64,000 bases of DNA, from contig NZ_JABFAJ010000018.1 of NCBI RefSeq assembly GCF_013085345.1, forward strand, positions 62,001-126,000. The letters run 5' to 3'. A program made the translations under genes and the position numbers. The first letter of the stretch is position 1; the number at the start of each line of letters is the position of its first letter. The DNA comes from Isoptericola sediminis (GTDB lineage Bacteria > Actinomycetota > Actinomycetes > Actinomycetales > Cellulomonadaceae). Under the pieces are notes generated by a model. That model saw only the letters and a program-made list of their open reading frames with translations. It did not search any database and had not been told where the DNA came from. Below are positions 35,022 to 45,932 of this stretch, one piece after another.

Positions 35022-36758
35022 TCAGCCCGGGTACGCGACCGCGACCACGCCGCCGGACACGGAGGGCCACAGCGCCGAGCTCTGACGCGTCTGCAGCACA
35101 CCGCCGGTATCGAGGACCAGCATCGGGCTGGCACCGACCGCGGAGGCCACATGGACGGGCTCGCCCGGGGTCACCAGCTCGCGGGCCCCGGCGTCGGAGG
35201 TGCCCGCGAGTCCCCCGATGCCGGCGAGCGAGAGCACCTGGCTCCCGTCCGGGGCACGTCCGAGCAGCACGACGGTGGTCTCGCCGGACCAGTCCGCCGC
35301 GGAGACCGAGGGCACGGGTGCGCCGATCCGCCACGGCGTGGACAGCCCCGTCGGGACGTCCTCGGCGTCGCGCTGGATCGCCGCGGCCCACACCTCCCGG
35401 CCCTCCGGCCCCTGGACGACCAGCACGACACGTGCGCCCTCGGGCGAGACCCGCACGGAGCGCACCCGGCGGTCCACCAGCCACTCGACCTCCAGGCGTG
35501 ACGAGGCACCGGCCTCCCGGACCACCCACAGCTCGCCGTCGACGGCCGTCCACACGGTCCCGAAACGGTCGACGGACGGTGGCAGGACGCCCTCGCCGCG
35601 CAGCAGCTGGACGGGCTCGGCGTCGGCGGCCACCCGCAGGAGACGGTCGTCGCCGTCCCGCACGACGACGGGGCGGTCCCCCGGGCCCGCGCCGACCGCC
35701 GTCAGATCGAGGCCGGCGGTGATCGGCGGCTCGGTGAGCTCGACCAGCTCGGTGCCGGACACCCTGCGCAGCTGTGGTCCCTCTTCGCCCCGGTCGACGA
35801 CGGCGAGGGCGTCGCCGATCGTGACGGGCCGGGACGGGGCGTCGCTCGCCTGGACGGCGAGCGGGTTGTTGCCGTCCGAGAGCTCGACGCTGCGCCCGTC
35901 GCCCTCCCGCAGGGTCTCCTCCAGCTGGGCCACGAGCAACGACCGGTCCTCGGCGGGCGCGGCGGAGATCGCCGAGGTCACCGACACGTCGATGACGCCC
36001 CGGTCGTCGACGCTCACCGAGTCGATCGCCAGCGTCGTGCCCTCCGGCACCACGGACACCACGGACTGCTGCAGCGGTTCGGGAGGACCGGCGAGGATCT
36101 CCTGGGTCGCGGCCGTGCGCCAGGACTGCTCGGGGTACCAGCGCACGTCCGGCACCCACCAGCGGCGGTCCGGCGTCGGGTAGTACAGGGTCGTGCGGTG
36201 GAACGCCTCCGCGAGGAAGTTGGCCAGCACCAGCAGGCCGTCCTCGAGCCCGGTGATCCGCCACTCGCCGTCGGTGCCGCGGGACAGGTCGTAGGAGAGG
36301 TCGACCGCGCTCGGTTCGGGCAGCTCGGTGTACGCGCCGGTCTCGTCGATGCTGGCGGCGACCAGGGCCTCGCCGTGGACCGAGGTCGTCGCCGAGGCGT
36401 CGTCGTACTCCTCGACGGTCCAGTCGGGGTACTCCGTGAGCACCAGCACCGGCGCGCCGTGGTTCCACTGCGACCAGGCGACGGGCGTCAGGTACTCCCG
36501 CGCGACGGCGAACGTGTTGGCCGAGGCCGGCCCGAACTGCGCCACGGAGACGAAGTCCTGGACGATCTGCTGCGGGTCCGCGCCCGGTGACGGTCCCTGC
36601 ACGTTGAAACCGACGTCGACCGGGGTGTCGACCCGGACCTCGCCCTGCATGACGTCGCCCGAGGTCGGCATCGATGCGCAGCCGACGAGGGCGAGCGCCG
36701 CCGCGACGAGTCCCGCCAGCGCGGCCGCGGCCCTCCGTGGTGTCCGGTGCACGGTCAT
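35022..36758 (-). CDS. lpqB: Lipoprotein LpqB, partner of the MtrAB two-component system
   Basis: 578 aa with a lipobox LALVG-C (lipidated Cys about 27). A GerMN domain occupies about 130-290 (RTTLYYPTPDRRWWVPDVRW; TTLAIDSVSVDDRGVIDVSV) and a WD40/beta-propeller-like C-terminal half follows. LpqB associates with the sensor MtrB at the outer face of the membrane and modulates its activity in mycobacteria and streptomycetes. The ATG has GAGGAG 5 nt upstream and overlaps the mtrB stop by 4 bp (ATGA). Confidence 0.95.
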   Translation of the reverse strand: MTVHRTPRRAAAALAGLVAAALALVGCASMPTSGDVMQGEVRVDTPVDVGFNVQGPSPGADPQQIVQDFVSVAQFGPASANTFAVAREYLTPVAWSQWNHGAPVLVLTEYPDWTVEEYDDASATTSVHGEALVAASIDETGAYTELPEPSAVDLSYDLSRGTDGEWRITGLEDGLLVLANFLAEAFHRTTLYYPTPDRRWWVPDVRWYPEQSWRTAATQEILAGPPEPLQQSVVSVVPEGTTLAIDSVSVDDRGVIDVSVTSAISAAPAEDRSLLVAQLEETLREGDGRSVELSDGNNPLAVQASDAPSRPVTIGDALAVVDRGEEGPQLRRVSGTELVELTEPPITAGLDLTAVGAGPGDRPVVVRDGDDRLLRVAADAEPVQLLRGEGVLPPSVDRFGTVWTAVDGELWVVREAGASSRLEVEWLVDRRVRSVRVSPEGARVVLVVQGPEGREVWAAAIQRDAEDVPTGLSTPWRIGAPVPSVSAADWSGETTVVLLGRAPDGSQVLSLAGIGGLAGTSDAGARELVTPGEPVHVASAVGASPMLVLDTGGVLQTRQSSALWPSVSGGVVAVAYPG

Positions 36759-38518
36759 GGGGTCTCCTCGTGGCTCGCCGAGAGGTCGGGGATCGCCGTC
36801 GGCGTCGGTCCGGTCGGTGGGTTGACCACCGGGACCTGCCCCGTCTCCAGCAGCCGCTCGCCCGAGCGGTCGGGTCCTTCGAGGGGCAGGGGCGACCCGG
36901 TCAGCCGGATGCCGGCCCGGCGCGGCAGCGTGAGGCGGAAGCTGGCCCCCGCGCCGGGGCTGCCCCAGGCCTGCAGCCGGCCGGCGTGCAGCCGGGCGTC
37001 CTCCTGCGAGATGGCCAGGCCCAGCCCCGTCCCGCCCGTGGTGCGCGCGCGGGCGGGGTCCGCGCGCCAGAACCGGTCGAAGACCCGGTTGAGCTCGTCG
37101 GGGGTCAGTCCGATCCCGTGGTCGCGGACCACCACGGCGACCGCCTCGTCGTCGCCGCCCACCGTGACCTCGACGGGGTTGCCCTCGGCGTGCTCGACGG
37201 CGTTCACCACCAGGTTGCGCAGGATGCGCTCGACGCGGCGCGGGTCGATGTCGGCGCGGACCGGCTCCCCCGGCATGTCCACCGACAGGAACACACCCTT
37301 GCTCTCGGCCAGCGGGGCCGCGGTGTCGACGACGGCGGTCACGACGTCGCGCAGGTCCCGGTGCTCGACGTCCAGCACCGCCGCGCCGGCGTCGAACCGG
37401 CTGATCTCCAGCAGGTCGGTGAGCAGCTCCTCGAACCGGTCGAGCTGGGTCTGCAGCAGCTCCGCCGACCGGCGGGCCGCCGGGTCGAGGTCGTCGCGGG
37501 CGGCGTAGATGACCTCACCGGCCATCCGCACGGTGGTCAGCGGGGTCCGCAGCTCGTGCGAGACGTCGGAGACGAACCGGCGCTGGGAGGTCGACAGCTC
37601 CTCCATGCGCGCGATCTGGTCCTCGAGGCTGGCGGCCATCTCGTTGAAGGTCCGCGCCAGGGTGGCCATCTCGTCCTGCCCGCGGGAACCGGGCATGCGC
37701 ACGTCCAGGTGTCCCTCCCCGAGCCGCGACGCGGCGGTCGCCGCGCGGCGCACCGGCGCCACGGTCTGGCGGGTCACGGTCCAGGTGAGCAGCCCGATCA
37801 TCGCGATGATGACCGCCGCCCCGATCGCGAGGGTGCGCTGCACGAATCGCAGGGTCTCCTGCTGGGAGGCGAGCGAGTACAGCGCGTACAGCTCGTAGGT
37901 CCCCGCAGAGGCCAGCTCGACCGTGGTGCCGAACACGACACCCGGCTCGTCGGCCCCGGACTCGCTGTACGCGGCCGGGATGAGCACCGACTGCAGCACG
38001 GGACCGTCGGTCGTGAGCGTGGCCTCGCGCAGCGCGGGGCTCACGACGTCCCGCACGGAGAGGTCCTGCCGGGACGACGGGTCGACGAGCGGCAGGCTCT
38101 GGTCCGGCGCCTGGCGCAGGAAGTAGTCCTGCGCGCTCGAGCCGATCGCGCTGAGGCCGAGGATCACGTCGCGCAGCAAGGACTGCTGCTCCCCGATCGT
38201 CGTGGCCGTCGACGCGCTGAACCGCGACTGGGTCTCCTGGACCAGCGCGGCGTTCTCCGCCTCGATCTGCTCGATGCGCTGCTCGAACAGCCCGTCCCGG
38301 ATGGAGTCCGACAGGAACAGCCCCAGGACCACGACCACCAGCACTCCGAGGGCGAGCGCGGTGGTGACCACGCGGACCTGCATCGAGGAGCGCCAGCGCA
38401 GCACGAGCGAGCGCACCCCGGCGACGAACGGGTTCTGCGGATCGCCGGAGGGGGCCTCCGCCGCGGTGACGTCGTCGGGCACGGCCGAACGACCCGCCGG
38501 CTCGTCAGCGGGCGGCAC
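36755..38518 (-). CDS. mtrB: Sensor histidine kinase MtrB
   Basis: 587 aa from GTG 38518. Two transmembrane helices (about 47-70 and 229-249) flank an extracytoplasmic domain of roughly 160 residues. HAMP (250-302), the phospho-accepting His321 in FVSDVSHELRTPLTTV, and an HATPase with NLVVNAVEHAEG, DHGIGLTPDELNRVF and GGTGLGLAI follow. MtrB phosphorylates MtrA to control cell-wall hydrolases, division and osmotic adaptation. It overlaps mtrA by 14 bp and lpqB by 4 bp. Confidence 0.96.
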   Translation of the reverse strand: MPPADEPAGRSAVPDDVTAAEAPSGDPQNPFVAGVRSLVLRWRSSMQVRVVTTALALGVLVVVVLGLFLSDSIRDGLFEQRIEQIEAENAALVQETQSRFSASTATTIGEQQSLLRDVILGLSAIGSSAQDYFLRQAPDQSLPLVDPSSRQDLSVRDVVSPALREATLTTDGPVLQSVLIPAAYSESGADEPGVVFGTTVELASAGTYELYALYSLASQQETLRFVQRTLAIGAAVIIAMIGLLTWTVTRQTVAPVRRAATAASRLGEGHLDVRMPGSRGQDEMATLARTFNEMAASLEDQIARMEELSTSQRRFVSDVSHELRTPLTTVRMAGEVIYAARDDLDPAARRSAELLQTQLDRFEELLTDLLEISRFDAGAAVLDVEHRDLRDVVTAVVDTAAPLAESKGVFLSVDMPGEPVRADIDPRRVERILRNLVVNAVEHAEGNPVEVTVGGDDEAVAVVVRDHGIGLTPDELNRVFDRFWRADPARARTTGGTGLGLAISQEDARLHAGRLQAWGSPGAGASFRLTLPRRAGIRLTGSPLPLEGPDRSGERLLETGQVPVVNPPTGPTPTAIPDLSASHEETP

Positions 38519-39185
38519 CGGCCTTGTAGCCCACGCCCCGGACCGTCTGGACGACCTCAGGGTTCTCGGGGTCCTTCTCGATCTTCGACCGCAGCCGCTG
38601 GACGTGGACGTTCACCAGGCGGGTGTCGGCACTGTGGCGGTAGCCCCAGACCTTCTCGAGGAGCACCTCACGGGTGAAGACCTGCCACGGCTTGCGCGCC
38701 AGCTCCACGAGCAGGTCGAACTCCAGCGGCGTCAGGCTGATGCGCTCGCCGTCCCGGGTCACCGCGTGCCCGGTGACGTCGATCTCGACGTCACCGATCT
38801 TCAGCCGCTCGGGACCCGGCTCGTCGGAGCGGCGCAGCCGGGCCCGGACCCGCGCGACCAGCTCCTTCGGCTTGAACGGCTTGGTCACGTAGTCGTCGGC
38901 GCCGGACTCCAGGCCGAGCACCACGTCGACGGTGTCCGTCTTGGCCGTCAGCATGATGATGGGCACGCCCGACTCGCCGCGGATCTCCCGGGCGATCTCG
39001 ATGCCGTCCTTGCCGGGGAGCATCAGGTCGAGCAGCACCAGGTCGGGTTGCATGGACCGGAACTGGCCGATGGCCTCGTCACCGTCGGCGCAGAAGCTCG
39101 TCTCGAACCCCTCCGACTCCAGGACGATGCCGATCATCTCGGACAGCGCGGTGTCGTCGTCGACCACCAGGACACGGGACCTCAT
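38505..39185 (-). CDS. mtrA: Response regulator MtrA
   Basis: 226 aa from ATG 39185, OmpR family. The receiver has DDD at 9-11 and the phospho-accepting Asp53 in LVLLDLMLPGKDG; the winged-helix domain includes REVLLEKVWGYRHSADTRLV and VHVQRLRSKIEKDPENP. It is the first gene of mtrA-mtrB-lpqB and is divergent from the membrane-protein gene at 39301, with a 115-bp shared region. MtrA is essential in M. tuberculosis and controls wall hydrolases such as RpfB and RipA. Direct repeats with 11-bp spacing elsewhere in the window are candidate MtrA sites. Confidence 0.97.
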   Translation of the reverse strand: MRSRVLVVDDDTALSEMIGIVLESEGFETSFCADGDEAIGQFRSMQPDLVLLDLMLPGKDGIEIAREIRGESGVPIIMLTAKTDTVDVVLGLESGADDYVTKPFKPKELVARVRARLRRSDEPGPERLKIGDVEIDVTGHAVTRDGERISLTPLEFDLLVELARKPWQVFTREVLLEKVWGYRHSADTRLVNVHVQRLRSKIEKDPENPEVVQTVRGVGYKAGAAR

Positions 39186-39250
39186 GGCGACAGTCTGCCA
39201 GGTGGCGCGGACAGGCACGTCGGGGCGCGCCCGTGGAACCCTGGAGGCTA

Positions 39251-39256
39251 TAGGGT
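39251..39256 (+). promoter_or_regulatory. -10 element TAGGGT (TATAGGGT) for the 39301-44884 operon
   Basis: GGCTATAGGGTCGG lies 44 bp before the ATG at 39301, and GAGGAG precedes that ATG. A conventional leader of about 38 nt is predicted. Confidence 0.45.
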
Positions 39257-39300
39257 CGGTGGCGGTCCCGCACCGCCCGTGTCTCGTCCGAGGAGTCCAC

Positions 39301-40476
39301 ATGAGCTCGCCCGACCAGCCGACCCCGCCCTCGGGCTGGGGCGAGGCGCCGCGCCCGCCCGCGTACGGGCAGTACGGCCCGGGCCAGTACGGCGGCGGGT
39401 CCGGTCAGTACGACAGCGGGACGCAGGCCACGCCGCCCTCGCCCTACGGCCCGGCGGCGAGCAAGCCCGGCGTGGTCCCGTTGCGGCCGCTGTCGCTCGG
39501 CGAGATCTTCGACGGGTCGTTCTCCTCGGTCCGGCACAACCCGGCCGTGATGCTCGGGCTGGTCAGCCTCGTCGTCGTCATCGCCACGGCGGTCGGCACG
39601 ATCCTCGCCCAGGTCGCCGTCCCCTGGCTGACCGGCCAGATCGGCGCGCTGCCGGCCGAGGACCCGGAGCTCGGGATGCTGTTCCCCGACGCCGGTTCCC
39701 TCGCCCAGGTCATCGCGATCTCCGTCGGCATGTCGCTCACGCTCGTCGTGGCGCAGCCGATCGCCGAGGGCGTCGTGACCGTGTCCGTGAGCCAGTCGGT
39801 GATCGGCCGCAAGCTGTCGGTCGGGGAGGTCTGGACGCGGGTACGGCCCCGCCTCGGCGTCCTCATCGGCTGGATGGTGCTGCGCACGATCGGTCTCTTC
39901 GTCGGGTACGTCGCCGTCGTGGTGGTCGGCGTCCTCGTCGTGGCCGGCACGAACGCCGCCACCGGGTCGACGGGCGCCACGGTGCTCGTCGGCCTCGCCT
40001 GCCTCGCCGCGGTCGTCGCCGGGGCGCTGTGGCTGTGGGTCCGGCTGCTGCTGGTCGCCCCGGCCCTCGTCCTCGAGGGGCGGGGCCTGGGCCGCACGCT
40101 GGCCCGCGCCTGGCGACTCACGCGCGGCAGCTACTGGCGCATCCTCGGCACCATCCTGCTGGCCAGCATCATCGCCTTCCTGGCCGGTCAGGTCGTCGGT
40201 GTCCCGCTCGCCTTCGCCGGCCAGTCGATCGACGGCCCCCTCGTCTTCGGGTGGGGCTACCTCCTGGCCACGGTCGTCGCCTCGGTCCTGTCGACCCTCA
40301 TCTACCTGATCTTCGTCTCCGGCGTGGTGGCACTGGTCTACACCGACGTGCGGATGCGCCGCGAGGGTCTCGACGTCCGCCTCGCGCAGGCGGCTGAACG
40401 CGCCGCGGCACCGGAGGGCCCCGGCGGCCCGACGGCACCGGGCACCCCGCCTCCGGGGCCCGCCGGCCAGTGGTGA
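39301..40476 (+). CDS. Multi-pass membrane protein with Gly/Tyr/Pro-rich cytoplasmic head
   Basis: 391 aa. The first 55 residues are Pro/Gly/Tyr/Gln-rich (PAYGQYGPGQYGGGSGQYDS), followed by RPLSLGEIFDGSFSSVRHNP, a motif shared with glycerophosphoryl-diester-phosphodiesterase membrane-domain proteins, and about six transmembrane helices. The C terminus is again Pro/Gly-rich. The body contains no catalytic domain. It is the first gene of an operon leading into DUF4129, DUF4350, MoxR and DUF58, so it is likely part of that membrane assembly. Confidence 0.75.
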   Translation: MSSPDQPTPPSGWGEAPRPPAYGQYGPGQYGGGSGQYDSGTQATPPSPYGPAASKPGVVPLRPLSLGEIFDGSFSSVRHNPAVMLGLVSLVVVIATAVGTILAQVAVPWLTGQIGALPAEDPELGMLFPDAGSLAQVIAISVGMSLTLVVAQPIAEGVVTVSVSQSVIGRKLSVGEVWTRVRPRLGVLIGWMVLRTIGLFVGYVAVVVVGVLVVAGTNAATGSTGATVLVGLACLAAVVAGALWLWVRLLLVAPALVLEGRGLGRTLARAWRLTRGSYWRILGTILLASIIAFLAGQVVGVPLAFAGQSIDGPLVFGWGYLLATVVASVLSTLIYLIFVSGVVALVYTDVRMRREGLDVRLAQAAERAAAPEGPGGPTAPGTPPPGPAGQW

Positions 40477-41123
40477 CCGGCCACACCGCGGCGGTCCTTG
40501 CCGAGGTGCCCGTCGACCCCGACCGGGAGACGGCGCGTCGCTGGCTGGTCGAGGAGCTCTCGCGGCCCGAGTACGCGCAGGACCAGTCGTGGCTGATGCG
40601 CCTGCTGGAGTGGTTCCTCGGGCTGTTCGACGGCGTCGGTGCCGTCGACGCCGACCCCCTGGTGCTCGCCGCCGTGATCGTCGCCCTCGCCGCCGTGGTC
40701 GTGGGGGTCGCCTGGTGGGTCGCCGGCCCCGCCCGGCTCCGTCGCCGCTCCGCGGCCCGCTCGGTCGTCGTGCACGAGGACGACACCCGCACCGCGGCCG
40801 AGATGCGTCGTGCGGCCGACGACGCGGCCGCACGGAAGGACTGGGACACCGCCGTCCTGGAGCGTTTCCGCGCCGTCGTGCGCGTGCTCGAGGAGCGCGC
40901 CGTGCTGGACGAGCGCGCCGGCCGGACCGCCCAGGAAGCCGCACGGGACGCCGGCGACCGCGTGCCGGAGCTCGCCGACCCGCTGGGCGCCGCCGCCCGG
41001 CTGTTCGACGCCGTCTGCTACGGCCACCGGCCGGCGGGCCGCGCCGACGACGACCGGCTGCGCACCCTGGACGAGCGGGCGTCCGCCGCACGCCCCGCCC
41101 CGACGACGGCCGGTGCCTCGTGA
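40473..41123 (+). CDS. DUF4129 domain membrane protein
   Basis: 216 aa from GTG 40473 (GTGA overlap with the preceding stop; GTG 40470 is equivalent). It has one transmembrane helix (ADPLVLAAVIVALAAVVVGVAWWV) and the C-terminal DUF4129 region (RRAADDAAARKDWDTAVLERFRAVV, VLDERAGRTAQEAARDAG, RLFDAVCYGHRPAG), which resembles the C-terminal cytosolic part of transglutaminase-like proteins in MoxR operons. It may bind the MoxR ATPase or the DUF58 protein (inference). Confidence 0.85.
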   Translation: MTGHTAAVLAEVPVDPDRETARRWLVEELSRPEYAQDQSWLMRLLEWFLGLFDGVGAVDADPLVLAAVIVALAAVVVGVAWWVAGPARLRRRSAARSVVVHEDDTRTAAEMRRAADDAAARKDWDTAVLERFRAVVRVLEERAVLDERAGRTAQEAARDAGDRVPELADPLGAAARLFDAVCYGHRPAGRADDDRLRTLDERASAARPAPTTAGAS

Positions 41124-42357
41124 CCGTGCCCGCCACCGAGACCACCGGGACCTGGACGTCGACCGCCACCGGGGACGGCAGCACGCTCGGCTCCCGCACC
41201 CGGCGACGATGGCGCCGGGTCCGCTGGACGCTGCTGGTGCTGCTGAGCCTCGCGGCGCTCGTGGCCGTGCTGGCCCTGCTGCGCCCACCCACCTCGACCA
41301 CGCCCTACGACGTCGAGAACACCCGGGACGACGGCTCCCGGGCGCTGGCCCAGGTGCTGCAGCAGCAGGGCGTCTCCGTCGTCCAGGTCGACCGTGTCGA
41401 CGACGCGGTGGCCGCGGCCGGTCCGGGCACCACCGTGCTCGTCCCGCCGTCGCCCTTCCTGCGTCCCGAACAGGCGGAGCTGCTGGCCACGGCCGCCGGC
41501 GACGTCGTCGTCGCGGAGGCGGGGCGTGCCCTGCTGGAGGCCGTGTCCGGCGGGACCATCGCCCTGGACGAGCAGGCGTCGGCTCCCGAGGCTCCCCGAC
41601 CCGCCGAGTGCGACGCACCGGCCGCCGTCGCCGCGGGGCCGTCCCGGCTGGCACCGGGACTCCTCGTCGCCGGCGACCTGGTGGCCGGCTGCTGGCCCGT
41701 CCCCGACGGACGCCAGGTGGCCCTGGCCACCACGGTCCGGGACGGTCGGTCGGTCACGGCCGTCGCCGACGCCGCCTTCCTGCGCAACGGCGACGTCCTG
41801 ACCGACGGGAACGCCGCGCTCGCCCTGCACCTGCTCGGCGCCCAGGAGCGACTGGTCTGGCTGGTCCAGCACCCCGCGGACGATAGTGCGCTCGGGGGCA
41901 CGTCGCCGAGCGGCCCCGGCGCGCCCGGTGAGGGTGCCGGGCTGCTGGACCTCGTGCCGCCGTGGTTCGCGGCCGTGGCGTGGTGGGCCCTGCTGGTGGC
42001 GGCCGTCGCCGCGGTCTGGCGCGCGCGTCGCCTCGGCCCGCTGCTCGTCGAGGACCTGCCGGTCGTGGTGCCGGCCGCGGAGGCGACCCGTGGACGCGGG
42101 CGGCTCTACCGGCGGGCCCGGTCCCGCGGGCACGCCGCGGCGGCCCTGCGCGCGGCGACCGCCGACCGGATCGCTCGCCGCCTCGGGTTGCCCCGGTCCG
42201 CCGGGGGCGACACCGTGGTCGCCGCCGTGGAGCGTGCCACGGGCCGCGACCCGCACGACGTCTCCGCCCTGCTGTACGGATCACCCCCGGCCGACGACGT
42301 GGCGCTCACCGAGCTCGCCTGCCGGCTCGACACCCTGGAGAGCGAGGTTCACCGACC

Positions 42358-42361
<4 letters not shown>
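41120..42361 (+). CDS. DUF4350 domain protein
   Basis: 413 aa from GTG 41120 (GTGA overlap). A single N-terminal transmembrane helix (WTLLVLLSLAALVAVLALL) leads to the DUF4350 core: TPYDVENTRDDGSRALAQVL then GVSVVQVDRVDDAVAAAGPG, a glutamine-amidotransferase-like Rossmann region. A second membrane helix lies near 285-305, followed by a cytoplasmic tail. It sits between DUF4129 and MoxR as in many actinobacteria. It may sense or present a substrate outside the membrane; function unknown. Confidence 0.83.
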
Positions 42362-43512
<1,151 letters not shown>

Positions 43513-43513
43513 C

Positions 43514-44884
43514 ATGGTGCTCACCTGGCGCGCCGTGGTGCTGGCTGCGGTGGGCGCCGTCCCGGTCGCGCTGTGGCCCGTGCCGGGGGTCGTGCTGGTC
43601 TGGCTGCTGGTCGTGGCCGCCGTGTGCGCTCTCGACGTCGCGCTGGCCGCCTCGCCCCGGCAGGTCACCGTGCAGCGCACGGTCCCGACGTCGGTCCGGC
43701 TGGGCACGCCGGTGGACTCACGCCTGGTGGTGACGAACGCCGCCGGGCGGCGGCTGCGCGCCGTCGTCCGCGATGCCTGGCCGCCCTCGCTGGCCGCGCG
43801 GGACGACAGCGGTTCGCGACAGACCCACACGGACCCGTCCCGGCCGGTCCGCGACGCCCGGCACCCGGTCGACCTCGCTCCCGGCGACTCCGTGCGGCTG
43901 CGCACGCCGCTGCTGCCCACGCGCCGCGGCGACCGGTACGCCGGACCCGTCACGGTCCGCACGCTCGGGCCGCTCCGGGTCGCCGGCCGGCAGGCTGCGA
44001 TCCCCGTGGGCGGCCGCGTGCGCGTCCTGCCGGAGTTCACCTCCCGGCGCCACCTGCCGAGCCGTCTGGCCCGGCTGCGGGAGATGGACGGCCGCGCCGC
44101 CGTCCAGGTGCGCGGCGAGGGCACGGAGTTCGACTCGCTGCGCGAGTACGTGGTCGGTGACGACGTCCGGTCCATCGACTGGCGCGCCACCGCGCGGGGC
44201 GGCGACGTGGTGGTGCGCACCTGGCGTCCGGAGCGGGACCGCCGTGTCGTCGTGGTGCTGGACACCGGCCGGACCTCGGCGGCGCGGATCGGCACCGTCG
44301 ACGACGGGTCCGTGAACGTCGGCGGCACCCGCTTCGAGGCGAGCGTGGAGGCGGCCCTGCTGCTGGGCGCGCTGGCCGACCGGGCCGGCGACCGCGTCCA
44401 GGTGCTCGCCTACGACCGCACCGTGCGCGCCCGGGTCGCCGGGGCCTCGGGGCCGCGGCTGCTGCCCGCGATGGCCGACGCGCTGGCCGCCGTCGAGCCG
44501 GTCCTGCTCGAGACGGACTGGACCGGGCTGGTGGGCCAGGTCCGGGCTCGGGTGAGCCAGCGGTCGCTCGTGGTGCTGCTCACCTCGCTGGACCCCGCGG
44601 CGGTGGAGACCGGCCTGCTGCCCGTCGTGGACCGGCTCACCGGGACCCACCAGGTCGTGGTGGCGGCCGTCGCCGACGCCGACGTCACGACGCTGGCGGC
44701 CGGCCGGGACACCGTCGAGGAGGTGTACGACGCGGCCGCGGCCTCCCGGGGGGACCTGGACCGGTCCGCGGTGGCGGCGGTGCTGCGGCAGCACGGCGCC
44801 GAGGTGCTCGAGGCCCTGCCGGACCAGCTGGCGCCGCGCCTGGCCGACACCTACCTCGCGCTCAAGGCCGCCGGGCGGCTCTGA
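43514..44884 (+). CDS. DUF58 domain protein (VWA-like)
   Basis: 456 aa. Two N-terminal membrane helices (about 1-40) precede a beta-sandwich segment and the DUF58 motif EYVVGDDVRSIDWRATARGG. A von Willebrand A-like fold follows, with a degenerate MIDAS in VVVLDTGRTSA (DxGxTS instead of DxSxS). Such proteins are encoded right after MoxR ATPases, which presumably remodel them. It is the end of the five-gene chain and convergent with the SpoIIM-type gene. Confidence 0.87.
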   Translation: MVLTWRAVVLAAVGAVPVALWPVPGVVLVWLLVVAAVCALDVALAASPRQVTVQRTVPTSVRLGTPVDSRLVVTNAAGRRLRAVVRDAWPPSLAARDDSGSRQTHTDPSRPVRDARHPVDLAPGDSVRLRTPLLPTRRGDRYAGPVTVRTLGPLRVAGRQAAIPVGGRVRVLPEFTSRRHLPSRLARLREMDGRAAVQVRGEGTEFDSLREYVVGDDVRSIDWRATARGGDVVVRTWRPERDRRVVVVLDTGRTSAARIGTVDDGSVNVGGTRFEASVEAALLLGALADRAGDRVQVLAYDRTVRARVAGASGPRLLPAMADALAAVEPVLLETDWTGLVGQVRARVSQRSLVVLLTSLDPAAVETGLLPVVDRLTGTHQVVVAAVADADVTTLAAGRDTVEEVYDAAAASRGDLDRSAVAAVLRQHGAEVLEALPDQLAPRLADTYLALKAAGRL

Positions 44885-44893
44885 GCCGCCCGG

Positions 44894-45883
44894 TCAGCCG
44901 GCGGTGGGCAGCACCGCGCCGGCGCGGTCGGCATCGAGGTCGCCCGTCTCCCCCGCGGTCACGGCGCGGCGTCCCAGGACGAGGAAGTACGCGAGGAAGG
45001 CCGCGAGCGCGAGCGCTCCGATCGTGATCTTCAGCCACCACGGCAGCGCGGAACCCGTCACGAAGCCCTCGACCAGTCCGGACAGGCCGAGCGCGGCGGC
45101 GAGTCCCACGACCACGGTGATCATCGCGCGCCCCTCGGCGGCGAGCGCCACGACCCGCCGCCGCGGGCCAGGGTCGACCCAGGTCCAGAACAGCTTGAGC
45201 CCGGCGGCACCGGCCACGAAGATGCTGGTCAGCTCCAGCAACCCGTGCGGGGCGATGAGCTGCAGGAACAGCGGCAGCTCGCCGTGGGCGGCCATCATGC
45301 CGCCGGTGGCCCCGATCTGGACCGCGTTGTTGCCCAGCACGAACACCGGGAACACCCCGGTGATGCCGGTCGCGATCGTCTGGGCGGCGATCCAGGCGTT
45401 GTTGGTCCACACCATCGCCGCGAAGGAGAGCTGCGGGTCGTAGTAGGACGCGAACGCCTCGTCGACGTACTGCTGGCGCTGGGAGGGCGTCCCCATCGCC
45501 GCGAGCGCGTCGGGGTCGACGGCGACCCAGACCCCGGCGGTGACGGCCACGGCGAGGAAGGCGACGGTGACGGCGAGGATCCACCACCGGATCCGGTAGA
45601 GCGCGGCCGGGACCGACACGACGGCGAACCGGACGACGTCCGACCAGGCCGGCTCGTGCGAGCCGGCGATCTTGGTGCGGGCCCGGGTGAGCAGCTCCGA
45701 CAGCCGGGTGACGGTCGCGGGGTCCGGTGCCGCCGACCGCACCGTGGACAGATGGGTGGCGACGGCCTGGTAGAGGCGGACGATCTCGTCCGCCTCGGCA
45801 CCGTCGAGCCGCCGGCGCTTCGACAGCTCCGCCAGGCGGTCCCACTCCGGGCGGTGCACGGCGGTGAAGGCGTCCAGGTCCAC
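44894..45883 (-). CDS. SpoIIM-family membrane protein
   Basis: 329 aa from GTG 45883 (MDLDAFTAVHRPEWDRLAEL). About 90 cytoplasmic residues precede five to six membrane helices; typical features are WTNNAWIAAQTIATGITGVF and LLELTSIFVAGAAGLKL, which are the DUF95/SpoIIM signature. In sporulating Firmicutes SpoIIM joins SpoIID and SpoIIP in septal peptidoglycan removal; in non-sporulating actinobacteria it pairs with RDD proteins next to MoxR-DUF58 operons. It is divergent from the RDD gene, sharing a compact promoter region. Confidence 0.88.
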   Translation of the reverse strand: MDLDAFTAVHRPEWDRLAELSKRRRLDGAEADEIVRLYQAVATHLSTVRSAAPDPATVTRLSELLTRARTKIAGSHEPAWSDVVRFAVVSVPAALYRIRWWILAVTVAFLAVAVTAGVWVAVDPDALAAMGTPSQRQQYVDEAFASYYDPQLSFAAMVWTNNAWIAAQTIATGITGVFPVFVLGNNAVQIGATGGMMAAHGELPLFLQLIAPHGLLELTSIFVAGAAGLKLFWTWVDPGPRRRVVALAAEGRAMITVVVGLAAALGLSGLVEGFVTGSALPWWLKITIGALALAAFLAYFLVLGRRAVTAGETGDLDADRAGAVLPTAG

Positions 45884-45889
45884 GGCCGA

Positions 45890-45895
45890 TACCCT
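45890..45895 (+). promoter_or_regulatory. -10 element TACCCT, RDD gene
   Basis: TACCCT, 7 nt, then GTG 45903, which is in frame with the RDD gene. A second GTG at 45933 with a clear GGAAG ribosome binding site gives the more usual protein start, so a leader of about 31 nt is equally possible. Confidence 0.4.
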
Positions 45896-45932
45896 GCCAC
45901 ATGTGGCGACGCACCGAGCGGACGGAAGCACC